From CAG-103 sp963627135 (GTDB lineage Bacteria; Bacillota; Clostridia; Oscillospirales; Oscillospiraceae): a DNA stretch of 64,000 nucleotides. A program made the translations under genes and the position numbers. The DNA is taken from assembly GCA_963627135.1 (NCBI GenBank), contig CAVFZY010000015.1, forward strand, positions 9,748 to 73,747, given 5' to 3'. The first letter of the stretch is position 1. The number at the start of each line of letters is the position of its first letter. Of the stretch, positions 34,960 to 43,318 are shown in pieces. The notes beneath the pieces are model-generated. The model searched no databases and was not told the DNA's origin. It saw only the letters and a list, made by a program, of their open reading frames with translations.

Positions 34960-34991
34960 AGACAAGATAAAACCATCGAGAGGTCGCCGCC

Positions 34992-35579
34992 ATGGATGAA
35001 CTGAAACTCATCTTCGCCAGCAACCTGATCCGCCTGCGCACGGCCGCAGGCATGACGCAGGCCGAGCTCGGCGAACAACTGAATTATTCGGACAAGTCGA
35101 TCTCCAAATGGGAGCGCGGCGAGGCCATTCCCGACGCGGCGGTGCTCAAGCGCATGAGCGAGATCTTCGGCGTCACAGTCGATTACCTGCTCAACGAGCA
35201 CGACGCCTGGCAGCCGGCACCTGATACCGCCGGTGCGCGCGACCGCAGCCATTATGCGATCATTCTCGTCGCCCTCATGGGCATTGTCACGCTGGCGGTG
35301 CTCGTGTTCGTGGTGCTGTGGCTGTGGCTCGGGCAGGTGGAATGGATCGTGTTTCCCTGCTTCGTGCCGGCGGCGGTCATCACGTACCTCGTGCTCAACA
35401 GCGTATTTTTCGGCGGGCGGGGCAATCTGTACGTCGTGCTCGGCCTTGTGGCGAGCATCTTCGCGGCCGCTTACCTCATGCTGCTGCGCTTCGGTATGAA
35501 TTTCTGGCAGCTTTTCCTCATTCTCATCCCGGCCGAGGCCGTCGTGTATTTCAGCTTCAATATCCGTGCAAAGCATTGA
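34992..35579 (+). CDS. Membrane-anchored XRE-family regulator, paralogue of 3974-4600
   Basis: 195 residues. HTH at ~7-60 (MTQAELGEQLNYSDKSISKWERGEAIPD), then four hydrophobic helices (~85-190). Similar in length and order to the protein at 3974-4600, with YSDK-x-x-SKWERG in both. Unlike that gene, this one has a ~26-base leader with a GAGAGG binding site. Confidence 0.88.
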   Translation: MDELKLIFASNLIRLRTAAGMTQAELGEQLNYSDKSISKWERGEAIPDAAVLKRMSEIFGVTVDYLLNEHDAWQPAPDTAGARDRSHYAIILVALMGIVTLAVLVFVVLWLWLGQVEWIVFPCFVPAAVITYLVLNSVFFGGRGNLYVVLGLVASIFAAAYLMLLRFGMNFWQLFLILIPAEAVVYFSFNIRAKH

Positions 35580-35617
35580 TGTTGCAGGCATTCTATGATT
35601 TGTAGAGTGCGTCTTTC

Positions 35618-35668
35618 GGGGCGTAGAACAGGGCAGAGCCGTGTTCTACGCCCCGGTTCCGTTTTGTA
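35618..35668 (+). terminator. Hairpin after the second XRE gene
   Basis: GGGGCGTAGAACA/TGTTCTACGCCCC stem; the T-tract is weak (GTTTTG) and eight bases away. Confidence 0.6.
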
Positions 35669-35670
35669 GG

Positions 35671-35700
35671 TTGCGCAATGCCCTCCGCTGCGGGTATGAT
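35671..35700 (+). promoter_or_regulatory. Promoter of the DegV gene
   Basis: TTGCGC, 18 bases, TATGAT. Confidence 0.65.
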
Positions 35701-35773
35701 ACCTGCGTATTGAGAAGGAACCACACCTGCCCGCCCGGCGGGCAAATCGAAGGATGCAAAGGAGACCGACAAC

Positions 35774-36661
35774 ATGGCCGATTTCGTACTGAGCTGCTGC
35801 TCCACCGCCGACCTGACCAAGGAGCATTTCCAGCAGCGTGACATTTCGTATATCTGCTTCCACTACGCGCTCGACGGCGTGGACTACCCGGATGATCTGG
35901 GCGAGACGATGCCTTTTGACAAGTTTTACGCCGCAATGGCAAACGGCGCCGAGACGCGCACCTCGCAGGTGAACATCTCGGAGTTCGTAGACTATTTCAC
36001 CCCGTTTCTCGAGCAGGGCAAGGACATTTTGCACGTCTGCCTGTCCTCGGGCCTGTCGGGTGTGTCGAACTCGGCGGAGAACGCCGCGCGCATCGTCCGC
36101 GAGCGCTATCCCGACCGGAAAATTTACATCGTCGACTCGCTCGGCGCGTCCTCGGGCTACGGCTTGCTGATGGACCGCCTGGCCGACCTGCGCGACGAGG
36201 GCATGTCCATCGACGGCGTGCGCGACTGGGCTGAGGCGCACAAGCTCGAGTTGCACCACTGGTTTTTCTCCACGGACCTGACGTTCTATGTCAAGGGTGG
36301 CCGCATCTCGAAGGTGGCCGGTGTGTTCGGCGGCCTGCTGGACATCTGCCCGCTGCTGAACATGGATAACCTCGGCCGGCTCATCCCGCGCTCCAAGATC
36401 CGCGGCAAGAAGCGCGTCATGAAAGAGATCGTTGCCCGCATGGAAGAGCACGCGCAGGGCGGCCTCGACTACTCCGGCAAGTGCTACATCTCCAATTCGG
36501 CGTGCTATGACGACGCGCGCGCCGTGGCCGACGAGATCGAGCAGAAGTTCCCGAAGCTCAATGGCAAGGTCGAGATCTACAGCGTCGGCACTACCATTGG
36601 CAGCCATACCGGTCCGGGCACCGTGGCCCTGTTCTTCTGGGGCGACGAGCGCAAGGACTGA
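35774..36661 (+). CDS. DegV-family fatty-acid-binding protein
   Basis: 295 residues. DegV fold binding a fatty-acid carboxylate, as in FakB proteins that serve the FakA fatty-acid kinase. Family segments: TSQVNISEF (the Thr-Ser-Q loop), LSSGLSGVSNSA, YIVDSLGAS and the C-terminal SHTGPGTVALFF. Start ATG after AAAGGAG. Monocistronic between a promoter and a bidirectional terminator; no fakA nearby. Confidence 0.95.
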   Translation: MADFVLSCCSTADLTKEHFQQRDISYICFHYALDGVDYPDDLGETMPFDKFYAAMANGAETRTSQVNISEFVDYFTPFLEQGKDILHVCLSSGLSGVSNSAENAARIVRERYPDRKIYIVDSLGASSGYGLLMDRLADLRDEGMSIDGVRDWAEAHKLELHHWFFSTDLTFYVKGGRISKVAGVFGGLLDICPLLNMDNLGRLIPRSKIRGKKRVMKEIVARMEEHAQGGLDYSGKCYISNSACYDDARAVADEIEQKFPKLNGKVEIYSVGTTIGSHTGPGTVALFFWGDERKD

Positions 36662-36700
36662 TTGGTCGATAAATCCCCCTTATCTTTTTTCCATCCCAAA

Positions 36701-36735
36701 CAAAATCCCCTGACCGTTCGGTCAGGGGATTTTGT
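36701..36735. terminator. Bidirectional terminator between degV and the dehydratase genes
   Basis: CAAAATCCCCTGACCG/CGGTCAGGGGATTTTG, with A-run and T-run on both sides. Confidence 0.85.
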
Positions 36736-36802
36736 CGTATTGCTTTCTTCGCGTTTGTGCCGTGCCGCCTCTCGTTTTCTGCATGGGAGACGCTGCCGCA
36801 AT

Positions 36803-38377
36803 TTACCACGTCAGCGCGTCGTCAAAGTCCACGAGGTCGGGCCGCACGGGCTCCTCGCCCATGACGGTCTGCATATAGAGATTGACCTGGCGGCGCATAT
36901 CGCGCTTGGAGATCGTGCGCGAATCGAGCAGATCCTGCGCGACCCAGAGCATATGTATGCCGCGCGCGGCCGCCTGCTCCTCGAACACACCGCGCAGACC
37001 GTCCATGCCCTTGCAGGAGATCTGGTCGTACATGAGTACCATGTCGGCGTTGTACTGCCTGCAGACGATCCACAGCTCATCGAGCACGTTTGCGTAGCCG
37101 CCCTTCGTGTGCTTGCGCATGGTGGTGCGCTGATAGCTGCGCGCGAGATCGGCGAGCGCCTGATCCCGGTCCTTGGTGTTAATAATGATGTCGGAAATGA
37201 GCGACTCCATGCTTGCCACGACGTTGATGCCCCAGCAGTTTTCCGCCCAGACGGAGAAGTCGGGGTAGAAGTTCGCCGGGCACGACCACTCGACGCAGCG
37301 GTGGCGCATTGCGGGGGCGCATGGCTTTTTCTGCTGGTAGCCGCGCATCATGATGCGGTTGACGCGGCGGTCGGTGTCGAGAAAATGCGGGTCCATGCCG
37401 CCGGAGAGATGGTAGAAAAACATGCGGTAGATCCAGAACGTTTCGCCCGTCATTTGCGGGTAGGGCGTGCGGTTGACCTCCCACTTCTGCAACTCGTACT
37501 CCGTCTCCTGATTGTAGACCTTCATGGCGCGGAAAAACGCGTCCCAGTCGAACGTCTCGCCGGTCTGCTCCTCGATGAAGCGGATGAGCCCCCGCAGCTC
37601 CTCGACGGCGTAGTCCTGCACTGCCTCCTCATTGTAGCGGATGGGCACGCCGAAGTAGTACGTGGGGAGGTTAAAGTACCGGTCCTGATACGACGTTGTG
37701 GCAACGCTGCCATCGCACGGCATGTTGCAGGCGACAAAGCACGTGCCAAGCTTGGGATACTCGTCGCGCAGGGCGCAGCCGGCCTCGGCTGAGGGCAGGG
37801 GGCAGACGTCGGCCGGGATGCCGAAGTTCTCGGCCGCGTCGAGGTACGGCGGGGTGATCTGCTGGTCGAGGATGGAGCACAGAAACACCGGCAGCACCTG
37901 CGCCGGCAGGTAGATGAGGTTCGGGAAGCCGGCCATGATCTCGCCCGGGACGAGCTCGTCAAAGAGCACGACCTTTTTGGATAGTTTGTTGTCGGGGTGG
38001 AAGTGCTCGTCGGCCACGAACGAGATGCGCAGCATGTCGGTGGCCTTTTTCACGATGCGGTCGTACTGCGCGCGGGCCATGCGCAGCTGGTTGCCGCGCA
38101 TGCCGAGCGTGCCGCGGTCGACAAAGTTCGGGTAGGTCAGATAGGTCGTGAACCACTGGTAGCGAAACAGCGCGCGCACGGCCGACACCGGGCACTTGGC
38201 CACAAAGACGACCATGTCCTTCCAGCACTTGAGCCACATGTAGAAATCGAACGCCGTGTCGCGCACGCCGCGCAGCTCGCGGTAGCGAAACCGGCCCTTT
38301 TCGGGATCAAAGCGGTATGTATAGTCATTGATGTGGCGGAGAAATTCCCGCAGGGAGCGCTTTTCTTTGTCAGCCAT
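36803..38377 (-). CDS. 2-hydroxyacyl-CoA dehydratase family, larger subunit
   Basis: 524 residues. Family of oxygen-sensitive [4Fe-4S] dehydratases (HgdAB, FldBC, LcdAB) that remove water from 2-hydroxyacyl-CoA after ATP-driven one-electron activation. Candidate ligands lie in FVACNMPCDG (mid-protein) and RHRCVEWSC. Longer than the ~400-residue classic subunit, with an N-terminal extension of ~120 residues. The ATG at 38377 has GGAGG nine bases upstream; an in-frame GTG at 38383 is less likely. It follows the smaller subunit almost without a gap. No activator (HgdC), CoA-transferase or acyl-CoA dehydrogenase gene is adjacent, so the substrate is unknown. Confidence 0.88.
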   Translation of the reverse strand: MADKEKRSLREFLRHINDYTYRFDPEKGRFRYRELRGVRDTAFDFYMWLKCWKDMVVFVAKCPVSAVRALFRYQWFTTYLTYPNFVDRGTLGMRGNQLRMARAQYDRIVKKATDMLRISFVADEHFHPDNKLSKKVVLFDELVPGEIMAGFPNLIYLPAQVLPVFLCSILDQQITPPYLDAAENFGIPADVCPLPSAEAGCALRDEYPKLGTCFVACNMPCDGSVATTSYQDRYFNLPTYYFGVPIRYNEEAVQDYAVEELRGLIRFIEEQTGETFDWDAFFRAMKVYNQETEYELQKWEVNRTPYPQMTGETFWIYRMFFYHLSGGMDPHFLDTDRRVNRIMMRGYQQKKPCAPAMRHRCVEWSCPANFYPDFSVWAENCWGINVVASMESLISDIIINTKDRDQALADLARSYQRTTMRKHTKGGYANVLDELWIVCRQYNADMVLMYDQISCKGMDGLRGVFEEQAAARGIHMLWVAQDLLDSRTISKRDMRRQVNLYMQTVMGEEPVRPDLVDFDDALTW

Positions 38378-38379
38378 GG

Positions 38380-39576
38380 TCACTTGCCTCCTCTCTGCGC
38401 CTGGATCTGCTTGATCTCCAAGCTCTCGACGAATGCCTGCACGCGCGTGCGCAGCTGGCCGTTGCCGCCGGTGGCGTTCTGCCGGTCGACCGCGACGGAC
38501 GGGATGCCGTAGTCGTGCGTGATGACGTGGCTCGCCAGCGCGCGCTCATAGCCCCAGTACTCGCAGAACTTGAGCTGTTCGTACAGCACGCCCTGCGCGT
38601 GGTATTCCTCACACAGGTCGCGCACGAGCCGCCAGCGGCCCTCCACCTTCTCACGCTGCATGTAGCGCGGGCACTGGCTCGTGGTGAGGTAGTGACGGGC
38701 GATGCTCTCGAGCACCGGCAGGTCAGGGTCGAGATGAATCTCCTCGCGGCCGGGCGTGGAGCCGAAGCAGAAACGGTCGACCACGACGAGCGCGCCCGCC
38801 TCCTCCACGAGCTTGGTGAAGCCGGGGTCGTCGATCTCGCTGCCGACGACGGCGATCTTCACACGGAAGTTCGGCTTTGCATCGGGCTCGCGCTGGCGCA
38901 GCTCCTCGAGCGTCTCGCGCAGCTTATCGACGATGAGGTACTTCGGGCAGCAGTAGCTCACGAGGTTGAGGATGTGGTACTCATAGCCCGTGATGCGCGG
39001 GTTTTCCTCCTTGCGGAACCGGCCAATTTCGGTCAGGATGCGGCAGACCTCGTTGTGCTCGGCCACCGCCTTGCGCAGCGCGTCGTCCGAGACGTCCACG
39101 TCGTAGACCTCGTGCAGCGGCTCAAGCACCTTGCGCCGGAGCTGGTCGACATAGTGGCGCACGGTGTTCGGCGTGACCTTGAAGGGCATGTCGAGGAAGG
39201 TGACAAAAAAATTTTCGTTGTCCACGAGATGCAGCAGCTCGAAGTGCTCGAGCGCGCGGTTCATCTCCGAGCAGGTCTCCGTCGCCAGCAGGGCGGACAG
39301 GAAGTTGTAGCCCCCCTCGATGCCGCGCTCGAGCAGCGACTTGCAGTAGTCGCAGATGAAGTTCGACATGTAGTACGACGAGATGTCCAGCGACCCCGTC
39401 AGCGGCGCGCGCAGCCGCACCGAAAAGCAGTCGCCGGTGTTGAGCAGCACCTCCGGCATGTGGTAGCAGGTGTAGGCCAGCGCGTGCTTCCCCTCGGCAC
39501 ACGCCTGCTGCACGAGCGGGTTGTTCGCGCTCTCGAGCAGCTTTTCAAATTCGTAAAGATATTTCAGGTCTTTCAA
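38380..39576 (-). CDS. 2-hydroxyacyl-CoA dehydratase family, smaller subunit
   Basis: 398 residues. The N-terminal YTCYHMPEVLLNTG segment is a version of the family's C-x3-PEEL-type motif. Further conserved Cys are in CDYCKSLL, SYCCPKY and TTSQCPRYM. Forms the heterodimer with the protein encoded next. Start is TTG at 39576, preceded by GGAGGGGAGAG; no ATG is close. First gene of the two-gene operon. Confidence 0.88.
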   Translation of the reverse strand: MKDLKYLYEFEKLLESANNPLVQQACAEGKHALAYTCYHMPEVLLNTGDCFSVRLRAPLTGSLDISSYYMSNFICDYCKSLLERGIEGGYNFLSALLATETCSEMNRALEHFELLHLVDNENFFVTFLDMPFKVTPNTVRHYVDQLRRKVLEPLHEVYDVDVSDDALRKAVAEHNEVCRILTEIGRFRKEENPRITGYEYHILNLVSYCCPKYLIVDKLRETLEELRQREPDAKPNFRVKIAVVGSEIDDPGFTKLVEEAGALVVVDRFCFGSTPGREEIHLDPDLPVLESIARHYLTTSQCPRYMQREKVEGRWRLVRDLCEEYHAQGVLYEQLKFCEYWGYERALASHVITHDYGIPSVAVDRQNATGGNGQLRTRVQAFVESLEIKQIQAQRGGK

Positions 39577-39621
39577 ACGGCTCTCCCCTCCATGTTAAAA
39601 AAGTCGCATACTGGTAGACAC

Positions 39622-39650
39622 ATTATACAGGACATTGTCCGATATCGCAA
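39622..39650 (-). promoter_or_regulatory. Promoter of the dehydratase operon with palindrome in the spacer
   Basis: TTGCGA, 17 bases, TATAAT. The spacer holds the perfect palindrome GGACA-T-TGTCC (39630-39640), a likely repressor site. Confidence 0.75.
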
Positions 39651-39752
39651 TAGATTTTGAACATCTTTCCTGAAAATGTGCAAAAATTGACCACCCGTTT
39701 CCACCACCGCTGTGGTATAATGGGCGCAGAAGATCTGCAGGAGGTGCCCATC

Positions 39753-39992
39753 ATGAAGCCCCAGTTTGCCAATGTGTTCAACGTCTCGGTCAACGACAAC
39801 CGCTCGGAGTGCTCGCTGAGCTTTTACCATATGTATATGCAGCACAATTACACGCCCCAGCCCAAGGGGCTGATCGACATGCCGGAAAAGACGGTCGGCG
39901 AGGTCGCGAGTATCATGCTCACGCGCGAGGGGGCGCACGCGCTCACGCGCCTGCTCATCCAGAGCTTTGGCCTGCCGGAGGACCAGGCATGA
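39753..39992 (+). CDS. Small conserved-looking protein of unknown function
   Basis: 79 residues, not recognised. Sequence MKPQFANVFNVSVNDNRSEC continues with a helix-rich part and DMPEKTVGEVASIMLTREGA. The ATG at 39753 follows AGGAGG; an extended -10 (TGGTATAAT) lies ~30 bases upstream. Overlaps the next gene by four bases (ATGA), so the two form a unit. Confidence 0.75.
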   Translation: MKPQFANVFNVSVNDNRSECSLSFYHMYMQHNYTPQPKGLIDMPEKTVGEVASIMLTREGAHALTRLLIQSFGLPEDQA

Positions 39993-40213
39993 GCGCGGCG
40001 GAGACGCTCCGCCCCGGCCGCTACCGGCACTTCAAGGGCAGGGAATATGAGCTGCTGTTTCTCGCCACGCACTCGGAGACGCGGGAGCCGATGGTCGTCT
40101 ACCGCGCGCTCTACGGGGAGCGGGGCATCTGGGTGCGCCCCGCCGCCATGTGGGAGGAAGTGATTGAGCGCGACGGGCAGACCGTCCGCCGCTTCACGTA
40201 CATCGGGGACTGA
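39989..40213 (+). CDS. DUF1653-family protein
   Basis: 74 residues. Carries the DUF1653 pattern GRYRHFKGREYELLFLATHS...EPMVVYRALYGE...WVRP-x-MW-x-EV nearly throughout. Function unknown. Translationally coupled to the preceding small gene. Confidence 0.88.
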   Translation: MSAAETLRPGRYRHFKGREYELLFLATHSETREPMVVYRALYGERGIWVRPAAMWEEVIERDGQTVRRFTYIGD

Positions 40214-40217
40214 TATG

Positions 40218-40253
40218 CTCCAACGAGAACCGCTTCGTTGGGTTCTCGTTGGA
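40218..40253 (+). other. Inverted repeat downstream of the DUF1653 gene
   Basis: CCAACGAGAACC/GGTTCTCGTTGG with a short loop; no T-tract. Possible 3'-end structure. Confidence 0.5.
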
Positions 40254-40278
40254 AGGAGCCGTGGCTGCGGTTTTGGGA

Positions 40279-40307
40279 TTGACCCGCCGCCGGAAACGTG
40301 ATACCAT
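40279..40307 (+). promoter_or_regulatory. Promoter of the carboxypeptidase gene
   Basis: TTGACC, 17 bases, TACCAT. Confidence 0.65.
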
Positions 40308-40354
40308 ATTTTCGGTCACTTTGTGCCGAAACCTGTCACCGAGGATGTGGGGAT

Positions 40355-41086
40355 ATGCGAAAAGCTCTCAAAACCGTCTTGTGCGTCGCGCTCGTGCTGG
40401 CGCTGGCCGTGGTCATTGCGCTGCGCGTGCTGCCGCCGATGAATGCCCCGGCGCAGTCCGCCGCCGTCACGCCGACCCCGGCCGCGACCATCGCGCCCAC
40501 CCCCACGCTCGAGCCGGACAACGGCCTGCCGAAGGTCAACACCGGCAGCTGGGAGCTCACGCTCGTCAACGCGCAGCATTCCATCGGCGAGGCCGTGCCC
40601 GAGGATCTTGCCGAGCTCGAGGGCGGCCGGTATTTTGATGCTCGCGCCGTGGACGCGCTGAAAGAGTTCATCGCCGGCGCGCGCGCCGAGGGGCTGAGTG
40701 TGTGCCTGTCGAGCGCGTACCGCAGCTATAACGAGCAGACGTATCTGTTCAACCGCAAAGTCGGTCAGTGCGGCGGGGACGAGGCCGCGGCCGCCCGCAT
40801 CGTCAACCGCCCCGGCACGAGCGAGCATCAGCTCGGCCTGTGTGCCGACATTACGGACAAATTCTACGAGGTCAAGACGCAGGACCTCGAAAAGACTGCG
40901 CTCTACCAGTGGATGTACGCCCACTGCCAGGACTACGGCTTCATCCTGCGCTACCCCGCCGACAAGCAGGACATCACCGGCGTCATGTACGAGCCATGGC
41001 ACTTCCGCTACGTCGGCAAGGAGGCGGCCGCGTACATCATGGGCAACGGCCTCTGCTTCGAGGAGTTCCTCGACCTGTATAAATGA
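40355..41086 (+). CDS. D-alanyl-D-alanine carboxypeptidase (VanY/DdcY, peptidase M15B)
   Basis: Zn-dependent trimming of terminal D-Ala from peptidoglycan stems. 243 residues. N-terminal signal anchor (~8-30), then a Pro/Thr-rich linker. The catalytic domain has SSAYRSYNEQ, the Zn motif SEHQLGLCAD (H-x6-D) and EPWHFRYVG (E-x2-H). Start ATG after GTGGGGA, weak but best placed; the open frame starts 19 codons earlier inside the promoter. Confidence 0.92.
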   Translation: MRKALKTVLCVALVLALAVVIALRVLPPMNAPAQSAAVTPTPAATIAPTPTLEPDNGLPKVNTGSWELTLVNAQHSIGEAVPEDLAELEGGRYFDARAVDALKEFIAGARAEGLSVCLSSAYRSYNEQTYLFNRKVGQCGGDEAAAARIVNRPGTSEHQLGLCADITDKFYEVKTQDLEKTALYQWMYAHCQDYGFILRYPADKQDITGVMYEPWHFRYVGKEAAAYIMGNGLCFEEFLDLYK

Positions 41087-41247
41087 ATCTCCCCGGGGTG
41101 CGTCCTGCAGGAAACGCCCCGGATTTGTGCGTTTTGCTGCAAAGTTCTAGTTAATTTTTATGGAAATTGTGAAAATCCCCGCTTGTAATCTTGCATTTTC
41201 TCTGTTAAACTATAAATAACTGAAAAAGAAAGGAGCGTGATAACGTT

Positions 41248-41322
41248 ATGCGTACCAATCGAGTCCAGGACTTGGACGATCTGATTTTCTCGGACAGCAG
41301 CTGGCAGCCCAGCAGCAAGTGA
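41248..41322 (+). CDS. Putative 24-residue peptide with its own terminator
   Basis: Product MRTNRVQDLDDLIFSDSSWQ plus PSSK. AAAGGAG lies 12 bases before the ATG, somewhat far. A TAAACT-type -10 lies near 41207-41212, and a terminator begins 22 bases after the stop. The isolated promoter/RBS/ORF/terminator layout supports a real small gene. A peptide signal, small regulatory protein or leader peptide are all possible; no modifying enzyme or exporter adjoins it. Confidence 0.42.
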   Translation: MRTNRVQDLDDLIFSDSSWQPSSK

Positions 41323-41344
41323 GAAGCCATAGAGCCGGATGACG

Positions 41345-41369
41345 CCACGCCATGTGCGTGGATTTTTTA
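41345..41369 (+). terminator. Terminator after the small peptide ORF
   Basis: CCACGC-CATGT-GCGTGG followed by ATTTTTTAT. Confidence 0.8.
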
Positions 41370-41473
41370 TATTTAAAACGCGATCCATACCGGCCTTCGT
41401 TTGAAAAACGGTTGCATTTTTCGCGCCGTTGTGCTACGAATAGAAATACTAATAAAATAGGAGGCTGATCTCT

Positions 41474-41836
41474 ATGGCATTTATCCGTAAGCTCACCGAC
41501 ACTCCAGAGTGTCAGGAGCATGTCCGGGGCGGCGCAGGCTACCTCGAGCGCTATCCGCTCCTCTCCCCGGAGGAGATGCTCGGCGCTGGCTCACTCTGCG
41601 CCCGTCTCGTGCTGCAGCCCGGCTGTGAAGTTGGCGAGCACACCCACCACGGCAACTATGAAGTGTACTACTTCCTTTCCGGCCACGGTATTTACCGCAG
41701 CAACGGCGAGACGACGACCGTGGACGCCGGCACCGTGACCTTCACGGGCGACGGCGAAAGTCATTTCCTGCGCAACGACGGCCCCGAGCCGCTGGAGTTT
41801 TTGGCCCTTGTGCTCAATCTCCCCGTGCAGGCATAA
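41474..41836 (+). CDS. Small cupin-domain protein
   Basis: 120 residues, single cupin barrel. Motif 1 VGEHTHHGNYEVYYFLSG provides the His/Glu metal ligands. Motif 2 (GDGESHFLRNDG) keeps one His. Such proteins bind small ligands or act as isomerases/dioxygenases; no specific function can be given. Start ATG after TAGGAGG. Confidence 0.88.
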   Translation: MAFIRKLTDTPECQEHVRGGAGYLERYPLLSPEEMLGAGSLCARLVLQPGCEVGEHTHHGNYEVYYFLSGHGIYRSNGETTTVDAGTVTFTGDGESHFLRNDGPEPLEFLALVLNLPVQA

Positions 41837-41856
41837 ACAACGGAAATGAAAAGCAA

Positions 41857-41890
41857 TCAGCGGGCATCCATCCATCGGATGCCCGCTGAT
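41857..41890. terminator. Hairpin between convergent cupin and nfnB genes
   Basis: ATCAGCGGGCATCC/GGATGCCCGCTGAT stem without a clear T-tract. Confidence 0.6.
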
Positions 41891-41903
41891 CTTATGTATG
41901 CAC

Positions 41904-43316
41904 TTATTTACCCTGAATGTATGCGTCGATGGCAGCGGCGGCCTTCTTGCCGGCACCCATCGCCTTGATGACGGTGGCCGCACCGGTGACGGCGTCGCCG
42001 CCGGCGAACACGCCGTCCTTCATGGTGGTCACGGTGTCGTCCTGGACGACGATGCCGCCGCGATCGCTGTACGCGAGGTCCGGCGTCGCCTTGCGCAGCA
42101 GCGGGTTGGGGGAGGTGCCAATCGCCATGATGACGGAGTCGCAGGCCATCTCAAACTCGCTGCCCGGCACTTCGATCGGACGGCGGCGGCCCTTCTCGTC
42201 AGGCTCGCCGAGCTCCATGCGGATGCACCTGAGGCCGCGGACCCAGCCATTTTCGTCGGCCAGGATCTCGACGGGGTTGCACAGCAGGGAGAAGTTGATG
42301 CCCTCTTCCTTCGCGTGCTCGTACTCTTCCTTGCGGGCGGAGAGCTCCTCCTCGCCGCGGCGGTACACGACCGTCACGTCCGCGCCCAGACGCTTGGCGC
42401 AGCGCGCGGCGTCCATGGCGACGTTGCCTGCGCCGACGACGGCCGTCACGTGGATGGGCATGAGCGGGGTGTCGTAGCGCTCGTCATACGCATGCATGAG
42501 ATTGATGCGGGTGAGAAATTCGTTGGCGGAGAACACACCGCAGTAGCTCAGACCCGGGATGTTCTGGAACTTCGGCAGACCGGCACCGGAGCCGATGAAC
42601 ACGGCCTCGTACTTGTCGTCGCCGAGGAGCTTCTCTTCGTCCTTGCCGAGCAGTTCGTCGATACTCATGCACTTGCCGATGGTCGCGTCGCACACGATGT
42701 TGACGCCCATGGCCACGAGCTTGTCGATCTCCTTCTGCACGATGGCCTTCGGCAGACGGAACTCGGGGATGCCGTAAGCCAGCACGCCGCCGGCCTTGTG
42801 GAAGTGCTCATAGACGGTCACGTCGTAGCCGAGCTTGGCCAGGTCGCTCGCACAGGCGAGGCCGGACGGTCCGGAGCCGATGACCGCGACGCGGTGGCCG
42901 TTGGTGGCGATCTTCTCGGGCATCTCGTCGGCGTTCTCGCGGTTCCAGTCGGCGACAAAGCGCTCCAGACGGCCGATGCCGACGGACTCGCCCTTGATGC
43001 CGCGCACGCACTTACTCTCGCACTGCTTCTCCTGCGGGCAGACACGGCCGCAGATGGCGGGCAGGGAGCTGTCCTCGAGGATTTTGTGGTAAGCGCCCTT
43101 GAAGTCCTGCTCACGGACGCGGGCGATAAACTGCGGGATCTTGACATTGACCGGGCAGCCCTGCATGCAGGCGGGCTTTGGACAATTCAGGCAGCGGTTG
43201 GCCTCGTCGACCGCCATCTCGACGGTGTAGCCAAGTGCGACTTCTTCAAAATTCTTATTGCGGACGTTCGGATCCTGCTCCGGGATCGGATTCTTTTTGG
43301 GAGACATATTCGCCAT
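41904..43316 (-). CDS. nfnB: NADPH/ferredoxin subunit of electron-bifurcating transhydrogenase NfnAB
   Basis: 470 residues. Glutamate-synthase-small-subunit-like protein (GltA/NfnB). N-terminal [4Fe-4S] ligands lie in CLNCPKPACMQGCPV and CGRVCPQEKQCESKC. FAD site VIGSGPSGLACA, second Rossmann motif VVGAGNVAMDAAR, and C-terminal FAD segment GVFAGGDAVTG. With NfnA it couples NADH and ferredoxin to 2 NADP+. ATG at 43316 with GGAGGAG eight bases upstream. Immediately downstream of nfnA. Confidence 0.93.
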   Translation of the reverse strand: MANMSPKKNPIPEQDPNVRNKNFEEVALGYTVEMAVDEANRCLNCPKPACMQGCPVNVKIPQFIARVREQDFKGAYHKILEDSSLPAICGRVCPQEKQCESKCVRGIKGESVGIGRLERFVADWNRENADEMPEKIATNGHRVAVIGSGPSGLACASDLAKLGYDVTVYEHFHKAGGVLAYGIPEFRLPKAIVQKEIDKLVAMGVNIVCDATIGKCMSIDELLGKDEEKLLGDDKYEAVFIGSGAGLPKFQNIPGLSYCGVFSANEFLTRINLMHAYDERYDTPLMPIHVTAVVGAGNVAMDAARCAKRLGADVTVVYRRGEEELSARKEEYEHAKEEGINFSLLCNPVEILADENGWVRGLRCIRMELGEPDEKGRRRPIEVPGSEFEMACDSVIMAIGTSPNPLLRKATPDLAYSDRGGIVVQDDTVTTMKDGVFAGGDAVTGAATVIKAMGAGKKAAAAIDAYIQGK

Positions 43317-43318
43317 GA

